Shown here: positions 8,414 to 16,532 of the stretch, in pieces
How positions within the stretch are numbered: the first letter of the stretch is position 1
How the letters are laid out: the number at the start of each line of letters is the position of its first letter
From: CAVYVZ01 sp963772065
GTDB lineage: Bacteria > Acidobacteriota > Vicinamibacteria > Vicinamibacterales > UBA2999
Assembly (NCBI GenBank): GCA_963772065.1
Contig: CAVYVZ010000010.1
Location: forward strand, 496,001-560,000
Direction of reading: 5' to 3'
DNA length: 64,000 nt
Program-made: the position numbers and the translations under genes
Notes under the pieces: generated by a model
Databases searched by the model: none
What the model saw: the letters and a program-made list of their open reading frames with translations, nothing else
Told to the model about the DNA's origin: nothing

Positions 8414-9414
8414 ATGGCAGCCATCAGCCGGCGCGCGCTGCTGACACGAGTTTCCTCGACGCGCGCAGCGGACGACGAGTCCGAGCGGACCTGGCTGCGC
8501 GTCCATCGGACGGCGATGGCCTGCCGTGTCGAGGTCGTCGTGTGCGCCGCACAGCCGGACGCCCTCGTCGCGGCGCGGGCCGCGCTCGACGAAGCCGACC
8601 GGCTCGAGGCGATGCTCACCGTGTTCCGCGACACGAGCGCCCTCGTCGGCGTGAACCGCTTCGCCGCGCAGCGTCCGGTCGTGGTTCCTCGCGAGCTCTT
8701 CGAGCTGCTGCAGCGGAGTCTCGTCCTCCATCGCGAGACCGAGGGGGCGTTCGACATCTCGTCCACTCCGTTGAGCCGCTGCTGGGGCTTCCTGCGGCGC
8801 GCAGGGCGGCTGCCCCTTCCGGCGGAGATCGACTCGGCGCGCGCGTGCGTCGCGATGAATGCGATGGCGCTCGATGCATCCGAGGCGTCGGTGTTCTATC
8901 GGCATCCGAGCCTGGAGTTGAACCTCGGCGCGATCGGCAAGGGCTTCGTGCTCGATCGGATGGCATCTGGACTTCGCGACTCGGGAGTGCCCCACGCGCT
9001 CGTGTCGGCCGGACGCAGCAGCGTGATGGCCCTTGGCGGCGAGCGTCCGGGCTGGCGCGTCGATCTCCGTTCGCTGGTGCGAGACGAGATATTGGGGCGG
9101 CTCGTCCTGACGGAATGCGGCGCTCGGCACGAGCGGCGCGGGCGAGCAGTATTTCGAGGTGAACGGCGTGCGGTACGGCCACGTGCTCGACCCGCGCACC
9201 GGATGGCCCGCGTCCGGCGTACGCAGCGCGAGCGTCGTGGCGGCGAGCGCGCGCCGACGCCGACGCGCTGTCGACCGCCTTCCTCGTCGGGGGGCTCGAT
9301 CTCGCCCGCCGCTACTGTGCGTCTCACCGCGACGTGCTGGCGATCGTCACGCCCGACATGGGGCCGCCGCAGGTGTTCGGCACGTATCGAGATGCATCGC
9401 TGGAGCTGGCATGA
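8414..9414 (+). CDS. apbE: ApbE-family FAD:protein FMN transferase, two frameshifts
   Basis: ApbE enzymes attach FMN covalently to a threonine of target redox proteins, using FAD and magnesium, usually outside the cytoplasmic membrane. Family marks are present in order: FDISSTPLSRCWGF, LNLGAIGKGFVLDRM (matching the conserved D-x-G-A-x-x-K-G element), LVSAGRSSVMALGG, and after the first break YGHVLDPRTGWPASG. One frameshift lies near 9125 (before TSGAGEQYFEVNG). A second lies near 9255, in a GCGCGC run (before ADADALSTAFLVGGLDLARRY). The reassembled length of about 330 residues is normal. The stop overlaps the DoxX start. No FMN-binding-domain partner is visible nearby. A -10-like TATGAT lies nine bases before the ATG. 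Confidence 0.78.
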
Positions 9415-9947
9415 AGATGGACCGCCGCGGGCTGACGCCCGCGCAACAGTCCGGTTTGATCCTGCTGCGAACCCTCATCGGCTGGCACTTTCTGTATGAG
9501 GGGTATGTGAAGCTGATTGGACCGATGTGGACGCGCGCCGGCGTCCCGATGCAGCCGTTTTCGTCGGCCGGCTACCTGAGGGGCGCCACAGGGCCCATGG
9601 CCGACCTCTTTCACTCGCTCGCGGCATCGCCCTGGGTCACGACGCTCGACCATCTCGTGGCCTGGACGCTGTTCGTGGCCGGCCTCTTCCTGTTACTCGG
9701 GCTGCTGACGCAGGTCGGGTGCGTGCTTGCGGGGGGCCTGCTCGCGTTATTCTACGTTTCGGCAATCCCGCTGTCGGGCGTGGCGGAGCCGCGCACCGAG
9801 GGAACGTACCTCATCGTCAACAAGAACCTCATCGAGCTGGCGGCGGTCCTCGTGCTGTTCACCTTCCGTACAGGACTGATCGCCGGGCTCGATCGGTTGT
9901 GGAACGCGCGCCGCACGCCGGCGCACCAGAACGAGGCAGCCGCATGA
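9411..9947 (+). CDS. DoxX-family membrane protein
   Basis: A 178-residue membrane protein with about four hydrophobic segments, among them LILLRTLIGWHFLYEGYVKL, LVAWTLFVAGLFLLLGLLTQ, VLAGGLLALFYVSAI and LAAVLVLFTFRTGLIAG. The first helix with GWHFLYEGYVK is typical of DoxX/DoxD relatives, linked to quinone-coupled redox in the membrane. Its ATG overlaps the ApbE stop and its own stop overlaps the next gene's ATG, so the three are translationally coupled. An electron-transfer role for the neighbouring exported oxidoreductase is plausible but unproven. Confidence 0.75.
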   Translation: MKMDRRGLTPAQQSGLILLRTLIGWHFLYEGYVKLIGPMWTRAGVPMQPFSSAGYLRGATGPMADLFHSLAASPWVTTLDHLVAWTLFVAGLFLLLGLLTQVGCVLAGGLLALFYVSAIPLSGVAEPRTEGTYLIVNKNLIELAAVLVLFTFRTGLIAGLDRLWNARRTPAHQNEAAA

Positions 9948-11257
9948 ACCTCACTCCCGAACAGGAAGCCCTCGGCCGTCGCAACTTCCTGAAGGTGCTC
10001 GCGGGAACGCCGGCGATTGCCGCGCTCGGCGCGGCAGCCGCGGCAAAGGGTCCGGTGCCGGGCGGCCCGGTGCGCGTCGGCTTCATCGGCGTGGGCGGCC
10101 AGGGCCGTGCGCTCCTCGACTCGGTGCAGGCGACGCACACCGACGTGCGCGCGCTCTGCGACATCAATCCTTCGTCGCTGACACGCGCCGATTCGGTGCT
10201 GGCGGACAACAAGCTGCCGCCGGCCCGCCACTACGCCGAGTGGAAGGAGATGCTCGAGAAGGAAGACATCGAGGCCGTGATTATCGGCGTGCCGCTCTGG
10301 GCGCACGCCGACATCACGGTGGGCTGCCTCGAGGCCGGCAAGCACGTGCTGTGCGAAAAGATGATGGCGTGGGATGTGGCCGGCTGCGAGCGGATGCGCG
10401 ATGCGGCCCGGCGAACGGGCAAAGTGCTGGAGATTGGGTATCAGCGCAACTACAACCCGATCTATCAATCCGCGTACGAAGGGGTTATTCGCGCCGGCGT
10501 GCTCGGCGACGTGTACTACGCGCGGCTCGCCTGGCACCGCAACGCGAACTGGCGCCGCAAAGCGGAACCGCCGTCGCCGGACTATGACCCGTCACGATGG
10601 GGTTATCCAACATTCGATCACCTGATCAACTGGCGGCTGTACCACAAATACTCGCAAGGCCTCATGGCGGAGCTCGCCAGCCACCAGATCAACATGACCA
10701 ACCTGTTCCTTGGTGCGGAGCCGGAGAACGTGCTCGGCGTCGGCGGCGTGTATCGGTTCAAGGACCGCGAAGTGCCCGACCACGTGTTCACCACGTTCGA
10801 GTACCCCGGCGGCCGCACGGCGACGTTCACGGCGATCGAGTCGAACGCATTCGACGACTACTACGAGATGTTCATGGGAACGAAGGGCACGCTGATCATC
10901 CGCCGCGAGCGTGATGCCCTGCTCTTCGAGGAGGGCGCACCGCGCGGCACCGGCATCGAGGTCGCCTCGCGCGGCGGCGCCCCGACTGCACAGTCGTCGG
11001 AAACGATCACCGGCGCCACCGCCGACCCGCTCGCGCCGGCGGCCGGAGCCGCGCCGGCCACGCCTGGCGCCGCGCAGCAAGCGCCCGCCACGCCGACGCA
11101 GCGCCGCATTCCAACCCGGCGGCAGATCGAGCGTTTCTGCGCGGCGATCCGCGTGGGCACGCCGCTCGGGTGCGGACCCGACCGGGCCATGGCCTCGGCG
11201 CGTGCCTGCATCCGCGCGAACGAAGTGATCGCGAAGTCGAAGGCGCAGACGACATGA
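9944..11257 (+). CDS. Gfo/Idh/MocA-family oxidoreductase with Tat-like signal
   Basis: A 437-residue NAD(P)-dependent sugar oxidoreductase. The N-terminus GRRNFLKVLAG with a following Ala-rich stretch looks like a twin-arginine signal, so the enzyme probably acts in the periplasm with pre-bound cofactor. The Rossmann motif is VGFIGVGGQGR. The catalytic EKP motif is changed to EKM (HVLCEKMMAWDV), which is common among Tat-exported members. WRLYHKYSQGLMAELASHQ holds the conserved C-terminal-domain histidine. A low-complexity Ala/Pro/Thr linker precedes the last helix. Start and stop overlap the neighbours by four bases each. Confidence 0.85.
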   Translation: MNLTPEQEALGRRNFLKVLAGTPAIAALGAAAAAKGPVPGGPVRVGFIGVGGQGRALLDSVQATHTDVRALCDINPSSLTRADSVLADNKLPPARHYAEWKEMLEKEDIEAVIIGVPLWAHADITVGCLEAGKHVLCEKMMAWDVAGCERMRDAARRTGKVLEIGYQRNYNPIYQSAYEGVIRAGVLGDVYYARLAWHRNANWRRKAEPPSPDYDPSRWGYPTFDHLINWRLYHKYSQGLMAELASHQINMTNLFLGAEPENVLGVGGVYRFKDREVPDHVFTTFEYPGGRTATFTAIESNAFDDYYEMFMGTKGTLIIRRERDALLFEEGAPRGTGIEVASRGGAPTAQSSETITGATADPLAPAAGAAPATPGAAQQAPATPTQRRIPTRRQIERFCAAIRVGTPLGCGPDRAMASARACIRANEVIAKSKAQTT

Positions 11258-12015
11258 TTATCGAGGCTGGAGACACAAGGAGGTCAGGGAGATCAGGGAG
11301 GAGGAATGTTCTCCCCGATCTCCCTGATCTCCCTGCGACCTCCAACAAACCTCACGTCACGAAGCAGCAGTACGCGTACGCGTCGCTGCGTCACGCGATC
11401 CTCCGGTGCGAGCTCGGCCCCGGTGAGCGGCTGATCATCGACGATCTGGCGCGGCGTCTCGATACGAGCATCATCCCGGTGCGCGAGGCGATTCGTCTGC
11501 TCGAGTCGGAGGGTCTCGTCGTCAATATCGCGCACGTCGGCGCCACCGTGGCGCCGATCTCGCGCTCGTCGGTGACCGAGACGTTCACGTTGCTCGAGGG
11601 TCTTGAAAGCGTCTCGACACGGAGCGCGGCGCAGCGCGCCGAGCCGGCGGGAATCGCCACGCTCGAGGCGATCGTGGAAGCGATGGACGCCGCGCTCGTG
11701 CAGGGCCGCTACGATGAATGGGCCGCGCTGAACACGCGCTTCCACCTGGCGATGACGGCGCTCGCCGGCATGCCGATGCTGGAGCAGATGCTGCGGCGCG
11801 CCCTCGACCACTGGGAGCGGGTGCGGCGCTATTTCTTCACCGGCGTGCTCGCCCACCGCACGGAGCTGGCGCAGAGCGAGCACCGGATGATGCTGGCGCA
11901 GATCAAGGCGCGCGATCTCGCCGAGCTCGAACGCACCGTGCGGCTGCACAACCAGGGCGCGCTGGCCGCATACGCCGAGTATCTCGATGCCCACCCGGAG
12001 GAGCCCACCCCGTGA
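11254..12015 (+). CDS. GntR-family transcriptional regulator, FCD (FadR) type
   Basis: A 253-residue regulator. The winged helix-turn-helix is YASLRHAILRCELGPGERLIIDDLARRL...VPVREAIRLLESEG-like. The FCD ligand domain follows, with histidines in NTRFHLAMTAL, SEHRMMLAQI and HNQGALAAYAEY that usually hold a metal and a carboxylate effector. The ATG at 11254 overlaps the stop of the upstream gene. The first 30 or so residues (TRRSGRSGRRNVLPDLPDLP) are foreign to the family and come from a 65-base palindrome embedded in frame. The regulator probably controls this operon in response to a sugar acid. Confidence 0.85.
   Translation: MIIEAGDTRRSGRSGRRNVLPDLPDLPATSNKPHVTKQQYAYASLRHAILRCELGPGERLIIDDLARRLDTSIIPVREAIRLLESEGLVVNIAHVGATVAPISRSSVTETFTLLEGLESVSTRSAAQRAEPAGIATLEAIVEAMDAALVQGRYDEWAALNTRFHLAMTALAGMPMLEQMLRRALDHWERVRRYFFTGVLAHRTELAQSEHRMMLAQIKARDLAELERTVRLHNQGALAAYAEYLDAHPEEPTP
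11279..11343. repeat. Large palindrome embedded in the GntR reading frame
   Basis: CAGGGAGATCAGGGAG at 11285-11300 is repeated exactly in inverted orientation at 11320-11335. Imperfect extension to GGAGGT at both outer ends gives a hairpin of about 65 bases. Its length keeps the GntR frame open and adds a basic, repetitive N-terminal extension. Confidence 0.75.
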
Positions 12016-13484
12016 GCCAGTCCCCCTGGCCGAGGGTAGCCACGCTGAAAACAGCCGCCGCGTTTCGCGAGCACCTCGACAAGGCGGGCATCAACCTCGA
12101 ATTCGACGAACACCTGCAAACCGGGCCCGACTCCCCCCTCGCGCGATCGATGCGCGTCGGCGACGTCACCGTCGGCAACCGCTTCTCCATTCTCCCCATG
12201 GAAGGGTGGGACGGCACGTCTGACGGCGAGCCGAGCGACCTCACGACGCGCCGGTGGCGACACTTCGGGCTGAGCGGCGCGAAATTGATCTGGGGCGGCG
12301 AGGCGGTGGCGGTGCGGCCCGAGGCACGCGCCAACCCGAATCAGCTCGTCATCAACGGGCGCACGCAGGCGGCTCTGGCCGCGCTGCGGTCCGAGCTCGT
12401 GGCGGCGCACGTCGACGCATTCGGAACGCGCGCCGAACACGACCTGTTCATCGGGCTGCAGCTGACCCACTCCGGCCGCTTCGCGCGTCCGATCGAGAAA
12501 CATGTGCCCGCTCCGCTCGCTGCGTATCGGCATCCGCTGCTCGACCGGCGCTTCCCCAACGGTCTGCACGTGTTGACGGACGGCGAGATCGACCGCATCG
12601 TGCTCGAGTTCATTCGTGCGGCGCGCCAGGCCTTCGACGCCGGCTACCAGTTCGTCGACGTGAAGCATTGTCATGGCTACTTCGCGCACGAGCTGCTCGG
12701 CGCGCACCATCGCCAGGGCAAATACGGCGGCACCCTCGAGAACCGCACGCGGTTCATGCGCGAGGTGATCGACGGCATTCGCGCCAACGTGCCCGGCCTC
12801 GGCGTCGGCGTACGTCTGTCGGTCTTCGACGTCGTGCCGTTCAGGAAGGACTCGCTCGGCCGCGGCGTGCCGGAAACATCGCCGGACGCCAACCGGCATG
12901 CGTTTGGTTTTCTCGAGCACGAGGACATCGATCACGCCCTCGAGGAGAGCCGGGCGATCCTGCGCATGCTCGAGGCGCGGGACGTGAAGTGGATCTGCGT
13001 CACGGCCGGCAGTCCGTACTATTGCCCCCACGTGCAGCGGCCGGCGCTCTTCCCTCCTGCCGACGGATACGATCCACCCGAGGACCCCCTCCGCGGGGTC
13101 GCCCGGCAGATCGACGCAACGGCTCGACTGAAAGCGGCGTTTCCGAACTTGATATTCGTCGGCTCGGCGTACTGGTACTTGCAGGAATGGCTGCCACACG
13201 TGGGGCAGTACAACGTCCGCAATGGCCTGACCGACTTCGTCGGCCTCGGGCGCGTGGCGCTCTCGTATCCCGACCTGCCGGCCGATGTGCTTCGCGGCGC
13301 GCCGCTGCGCCGCAAGTCGATCTGCCGGACGTTCAGCGACTGCACCACGGGGCCGCGACTCGGCCTGGTGTCGGGATGCTTCCCACTCGATCCGTTCTAC
13401 GCCGCGCATCCCGACGCCATCCGGCTGAAGGAGCTGAAGCAGGGGCCCGCCTCACCCGAGGCGCGGGCGGGTGTTCGCACGTGA
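12012..13484 (+). CDS. NADH:flavin oxidoreductase (Old Yellow Enzyme family)
   Basis: A 490-residue FMN-dependent TIM-barrel enzyme. It shows LTHSGR after strand 4, the active-site FVDVKHCHGYFAHELLG, and the family RTRFMREVIDGIRA and VGVRLSVFD strands. FVGLGRVALSYPDLP is the phosphate-binding C-terminal segment. A C-x5-C-x-rich tail (ICRTFSDCTTGPR, SGCFPLD) resembles the iron-sulfur region of 2,4-dienoyl-CoA-reductase-type members, though with altered spacing. The GTG at 12012 overlaps the regulator stop. The substrate is unknown; within this chain it may reduce an enone formed from a sugar derivative or a plant phenolic. Confidence 0.83.
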   Translation: MSQSPWPRVATLKTAAAFREHLDKAGINLEFDEHLQTGPDSPLARSMRVGDVTVGNRFSILPMEGWDGTSDGEPSDLTTRRWRHFGLSGAKLIWGGEAVAVRPEARANPNQLVINGRTQAALAALRSELVAAHVDAFGTRAEHDLFIGLQLTHSGRFARPIEKHVPAPLAAYRHPLLDRRFPNGLHVLTDGEIDRIVLEFIRAARQAFDAGYQFVDVKHCHGYFAHELLGAHHRQGKYGGTLENRTRFMREVIDGIRANVPGLGVGVRLSVFDVVPFRKDSLGRGVPETSPDANRHAFGFLEHEDIDHALEESRAILRMLEARDVKWICVTAGSPYYCPHVQRPALFPPADGYDPPEDPLRGVARQIDATARLKAAFPNLIFVGSAYWYLQEWLPHVGQYNVRNGLTDFVGLGRVALSYPDLPADVLRGAPLRRKSICRTFSDCTTGPRLGLVSGCFPLDPFYAAHPDAIRLKELKQGPASPEARAGVRT

Positions 13485-14686
13485 AGCGCGATCAGGTTCT
13501 CGCCGTCCTCACTGGGTTCCTCGCGCTCTTCGCCATCGTCGGCTTTGCGTTGTACGGCTTGCCGCGGTTCTATCCATTCTGGGTGGAGGAGCTCGGGTGG
13601 ACGCGGCAGCAGGTGACCTCGGGCAACGCGTACAGCAAGATCGTCGTGGCCCTGGCGTTCGGCGCGCTGGCCGGACGCATGGTGGATGCGTGGGGACCGC
13701 GGCGGATCATGCTGGTCGGGATCGTCATCGCGGGAGGCGCGCTCATCGGCCTCTCGTATGTCCGGTCGCTGGCCGGCTTCTATTTCTTCTACGGCTTCAA
13801 CGCGCTCGGCTACGTCCTCGGCGGCCCGCTGCCGAACCAGGTGCTGCTGTCGCGATGGTTCGATCGTGCGCGCGGCAAGGCGATGGGCATCGCGTATCTC
13901 GGCATCGGCGTTGGAGGCGCGCTCGTTCCGCTGCTGGCCGGTGCGCTGACGGAAGCCTTCGACTGGCGCGGCGCGATCAGAGCGCTCGGCGTGCTGATGA
14001 TTATCGTCGCGCTGCCCGCTGCATGGTTCGTGCGCGAACCGGAGGCTTCCGCTCGAGCCGCCGCGACGGCGCCGCCGCTGAAGGGCGTGCTCTCGAGCCC
14101 CGCCTTCTACTTCCTGATGATCGGCAGCATGGCGTCGATCGGCGCGGTCGGCGGCACGATCCAGAACCTCGCGCTGTACCTCCGGCTCGATCGACAGCTC
14201 CCACAGGGCACGATCGACACCACGCTGTCGCTGATCCTTCTCGGGAGCCTCGTCGGGCGGATCACGATGGGGTGGCTGGCCGACCGGTGGCCCAAGAAGC
14301 GCGTCATGCTGCTCATCTACGTGATCGTGGCCGCGTCCATCCCGCCACTTTTCTATGCGTCGACGCCTGTAGGGCTCGGCGTCTGCGCCTTTGCCTTCGG
14401 CATTGGCCTGGGAGGCGACTACATGATCATCCCGCTGATGGCGGCCGAGTTGTATGGCCTCGCAATCATGGGACGCGTGATGGGGGTCGTGCTCACCGCC
14501 GACAGTGTGGCCGAAGCGATGGTGCCCATGGGGGTTGCGACCCTGCGCGACCAGACGGGGAGCTATACGACGGGATTCATGGTTCTCGTGGGCCTCGCGG
14601 CCGTAGGGGCGGCCGCCGTCGCGTTCCTCCCCTCCCGGCCGCAGGGGGTGGCGCAAACAAACGGCGTAACTGCTTCGCCGTCTTAA
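13481..14686 (+). CDS. MFS transporter (oxalate/formate antiporter-like)
   Basis: A 401-residue protein with about twelve hydrophobic helices. The MFS loop motif appears as GRMVDAWGPRRIM between helices 2 and 3, and GRITMGWLADRWPKKRVM is its copy in the second half. FYFFYGFNALGYVLGGP and GIAYLGIGVGGALVPLL are helices typical of the monocarboxylate/OFA branch. The start is a GTG whose last two bases begin the stop of the upstream flavoprotein gene. It probably imports an organic or sugar acid for the linked enzymes. Confidence 0.85.
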   Translation: MKRDQVLAVLTGFLALFAIVGFALYGLPRFYPFWVEELGWTRQQVTSGNAYSKIVVALAFGALAGRMVDAWGPRRIMLVGIVIAGGALIGLSYVRSLAGFYFFYGFNALGYVLGGPLPNQVLLSRWFDRARGKAMGIAYLGIGVGGALVPLLAGALTEAFDWRGAIRALGVLMIIVALPAAWFVREPEASARAAATAPPLKGVLSSPAFYFLMIGSMASIGAVGGTIQNLALYLRLDRQLPQGTIDTTLSLILLGSLVGRITMGWLADRWPKKRVMLLIYVIVAASIPPLFYASTPVGLGVCAFAFGIGLGGDYMIIPLMAAELYGLAIMGRVMGVVLTADSVAEAMVPMGVATLRDQTGSYTTGFMVLVGLAAVGAAAVAFLPSRPQGVAQTNGVTASPS

Positions 14687-14702
14687 CGGAACCGGACGTC
14701 CG

Positions 14703-14708
14703 TATAAT
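14703..14708 (+). promoter_or_regulatory. -10 box TATAAT of the second GntR gene
   Basis: A perfect TATAAT hexamer ends six bases before GTG at 14715, so transcription would begin on the G of that GTG. No Shine-Dalgarno precedes the start. The -35 region is weak. The same TANAAT-N6-GTG layout is seen at coaA. Confidence 0.45.
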
Positions 14709-14714
14709 CGGTCC

Positions 14715-15412
14715 GTGCACCCGACACAAGGTAGTACCCGAACAGGTCGTGACGCACATCCGCCGGCTGATTGAGCGGGGTGAGCTCCGCCCGGGCGATC
14801 GCCTGCCGGCCGAGCGCAATCTGGCGGTACGGCTTGGTGTCAGCCGGCCGAGCGTCCGCGCGGGGTTGCGGGCGTTGTCCGCCATGGGCGTCGTGCAGCC
14901 GCGCCACGGATTCGGGAACGTACATCCCAGACGGACCGCCGGTGCTCGGGTCGGAGCCGTTGAGTTTCCTTGCCGCACTGCACGGGTTCACCGGGCTGGA
15001 GATGTACGAGGCGCGCCGCATCCTGGAGGTCGGCGCTGCCGGCCTCGCGGCCGAGCGAGCGACGGACGAGCAGCTGGCCAAGCTTGCCGAAGATGTGGAG
15101 GCGCTCTACGGCGCGCTCGAGTCGCCGCAGGTGTTCCTCGTGCACGACATCAACTTTCATCGGAGCGTGGCGGCCGCTTCCGGCAATCCGATTGTCGCGT
15201 CGTTGATGGAGATGGTCTCCGCGCTGTACTACGATCGCCGCCGGCAGACCGCGCAGCGCGCCTCGGAGCGCGACCTGCGCGATGCGGCCGAAGCACACCG
15301 CCGCATCTACGACGCGATCTGCGCGCACGACGCCGAACGCGCTCGGCAGGCGATGAACGAACACCTGCTGCAGGCCAGCGTGTACCAGGAACAGGAGAAT
15401 CCGCGTCGATGA
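14715..15412 (+). CDS. GntR-family regulator, FadR/FCD type, frameshifted
   Basis: The DNA-binding half (VPEQVVTHIRRLIERGELRPGDRLPAERNLAVRLGVSRPSVRAGLRAL) is in one frame. After a one-base shift near 14912 the protein continues as GTYIPDGPPVLGSEPLSFL and the FCD domain (EMYEARRILEVGAAGLAAERA, HDINFHRSVAAASGN, EAHRRIYDAI) to 15412. The likely start, GTG at 14715, sits in the third frame, so a further indel near 14730 is suspected; GTG at 14749 is a shorter alternative. The stop overlaps the next gene. The regulator probably senses the sugar acid degraded by the downstream SDR and UxaA. It separates two sub-operons. Confidence 0.75.
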
Positions 15413-16212
15413 CGACCGAGACCCTCGCCAAACCCCGCGCCGGCCATCCACTGTTCGATCTCACGGGCCGAGTGGCCGTCGTGGTTGGCGGCACGAGCGG
15501 CATCGGGCGCACGCTGGCAATGGGGCTCGCCGAAGCCGGCGCGGACGTCGTCGTCACGGGACGCCGCCAGGCGCTCGTGGATGACGCGGCCACCGCGATC
15601 GAGGCGATGGGCCGGCGCACGTTGAGAATCGCGGCGGATGTCGCCGATCCAGCGTCGCTTGCGCGTGTGCGCGACGCATGCCTGGCCGAGCTCGGTGCCG
15701 TCGACGTGATGCTCGTGGCGGCGGGCACCACCAAGCGCGTGCCCACGCTGGAGATGGACGAGGCCGACTGGAACCGCATTCTCGAGACGAACATCACGGG
15801 GACGATGCGCGCCTGCCGCGTGTTCGGCGCGCCGATGGTCGCTCGAGGCCGCGGGCGCATCATCACGATCGGATCGCTCTCCTCCTACGTGGGGCTCCAG
15901 GAGGTCGCGGCGTACGTCGCCAGCAAGTCGGCGGTGGCCGGCCTCACGCGCGCGCTGGCCGTGGAGTGGGCGCCGCACGGCGTGACCGTCAACGCGATCG
16001 CGCCCGGAGTGTTCCGCACCGATCTCAACAAGGCGCTGCTCGAGTCGGCCCGCGGACAGGAGTTCCTCATGCGCACGCCGATGCGCCGGTTCGGGCGCAC
16101 GGAAGAGCTCGTCGGCGCCGCGATCTTCCTGGCCTCCGACGCCTCCAGCTTCGTGACGGGCCAGCTGATTGTTGTTGACGGAGGCTTTCTGGCGAGCGGA
16201 GTCAATCAATGA
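15409..16212 (+). CDS. SDR-family oxidoreductase (gluconate 5-dehydrogenase/KduD-like)
   Basis: A 267-residue short-chain dehydrogenase. The layout is FDLTGRVAVVVGGTSGIGRTLAMGLAEAGADVVVTGRR (cofactor binding), ITIGSLSSYVGLQEVAAYVASKSAVAGLTRALAVEWAPHGVTVNAIAPGVFRTDLN (catalytic Ser, Tyr, Lys) and QLIVVDGGFLASG. The opening 'F-D-L-T-G-R' and the APGVFRTDLN tail are typical of the sugar-acid branch (IdnO/KduD). NVAG is changed to VAAG at the usual NNAG site. It overlaps the regulator and the UxaA small-subunit gene by four bases each, so it probably supplies or uses the acid dehydrated by UxaA. Confidence 0.85.
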   Translation: MTTETLAKPRAGHPLFDLTGRVAVVVGGTSGIGRTLAMGLAEAGADVVVTGRRQALVDDAATAIEAMGRRTLRIAADVADPASLARVRDACLAELGAVDVMLVAAGTTKRVPTLEMDEADWNRILETNITGTMRACRVFGAPMVARGRGRIITIGSLSSYVGLQEVAAYVASKSAVAGLTRALAVEWAPHGVTVNAIAPGVFRTDLNKALLESARGQEFLMRTPMRRFGRTEELVGAAIFLASDASSFVTGQLIVVDGGFLASGVNQ

Positions 16213-16532
16213 ATTCCGCGCTCGTGATCAGCGCCCGCGACAATGTCGCGACGGCGCTCGAGATGCTCGAGCCGGGACGCGCCCTCGAGCTCGGCGTTCG
16301 CCGCGTGGTCGTGCGCGATCGGATCCCTCCCGGCCACAAGGTCGCCATCGAAGCGATCGCCTCGGGACAGGAAGTCCGCAAGTACGGGAGCGCCATCGGC
16401 ACCGCGCTGTCGGATATCGCCATCGGCGCACACGTCCATACGCACAACGTGGCGAGCGGACGCGGACGCGGCGACCTCGCGGGAGATGCGCGAACGCGCG
16501 GCCACCATCCGCTCGCGGAGCCCGAAGAGTAA
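16209..16532 (+). CDS. UxaA-family hydrolyase, small SAF-domain subunit
   Basis: A 107-residue SAF-domain protein (DNVATALEMLEPG, VRDRIPPGHKVAIEAIASGQEVRKYGSAIGTA, IGAHVHTHNV). This domain forms the N-terminal part or small subunit of altronate/galactarate dehydratases and positions the substrate over the iron-binding large subunit. In one-gene UxaA it is fused; here it is a separate gene whose stop TAA shares one base with the large-subunit ATG. ATGA overlap with the SDR upstream. Confidence 0.85.
   Translation: MNSALVISARDNVATALEMLEPGRALELGVRRVVVRDRIPPGHKVAIEAIASGQEVRKYGSAIGTALSDIAIGAHVHTHNVASGRGRGDLAGDARTRGHHPLAEPEE

Noticed and set aside
11829..13409. A 526-codon minus-strand frame
   Set aside because: Shadow of the regulator and the OYE-type gene; no recognisable motif.
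13471..16212. A 913-codon frame that seems to fuse a transporter region, a GntR domain and an SDR
   Set aside because: Only its middle (GntR half) and last part (SDR) are real. The first part is a shadow of the MFS gene; the join is produced by a frameshift.
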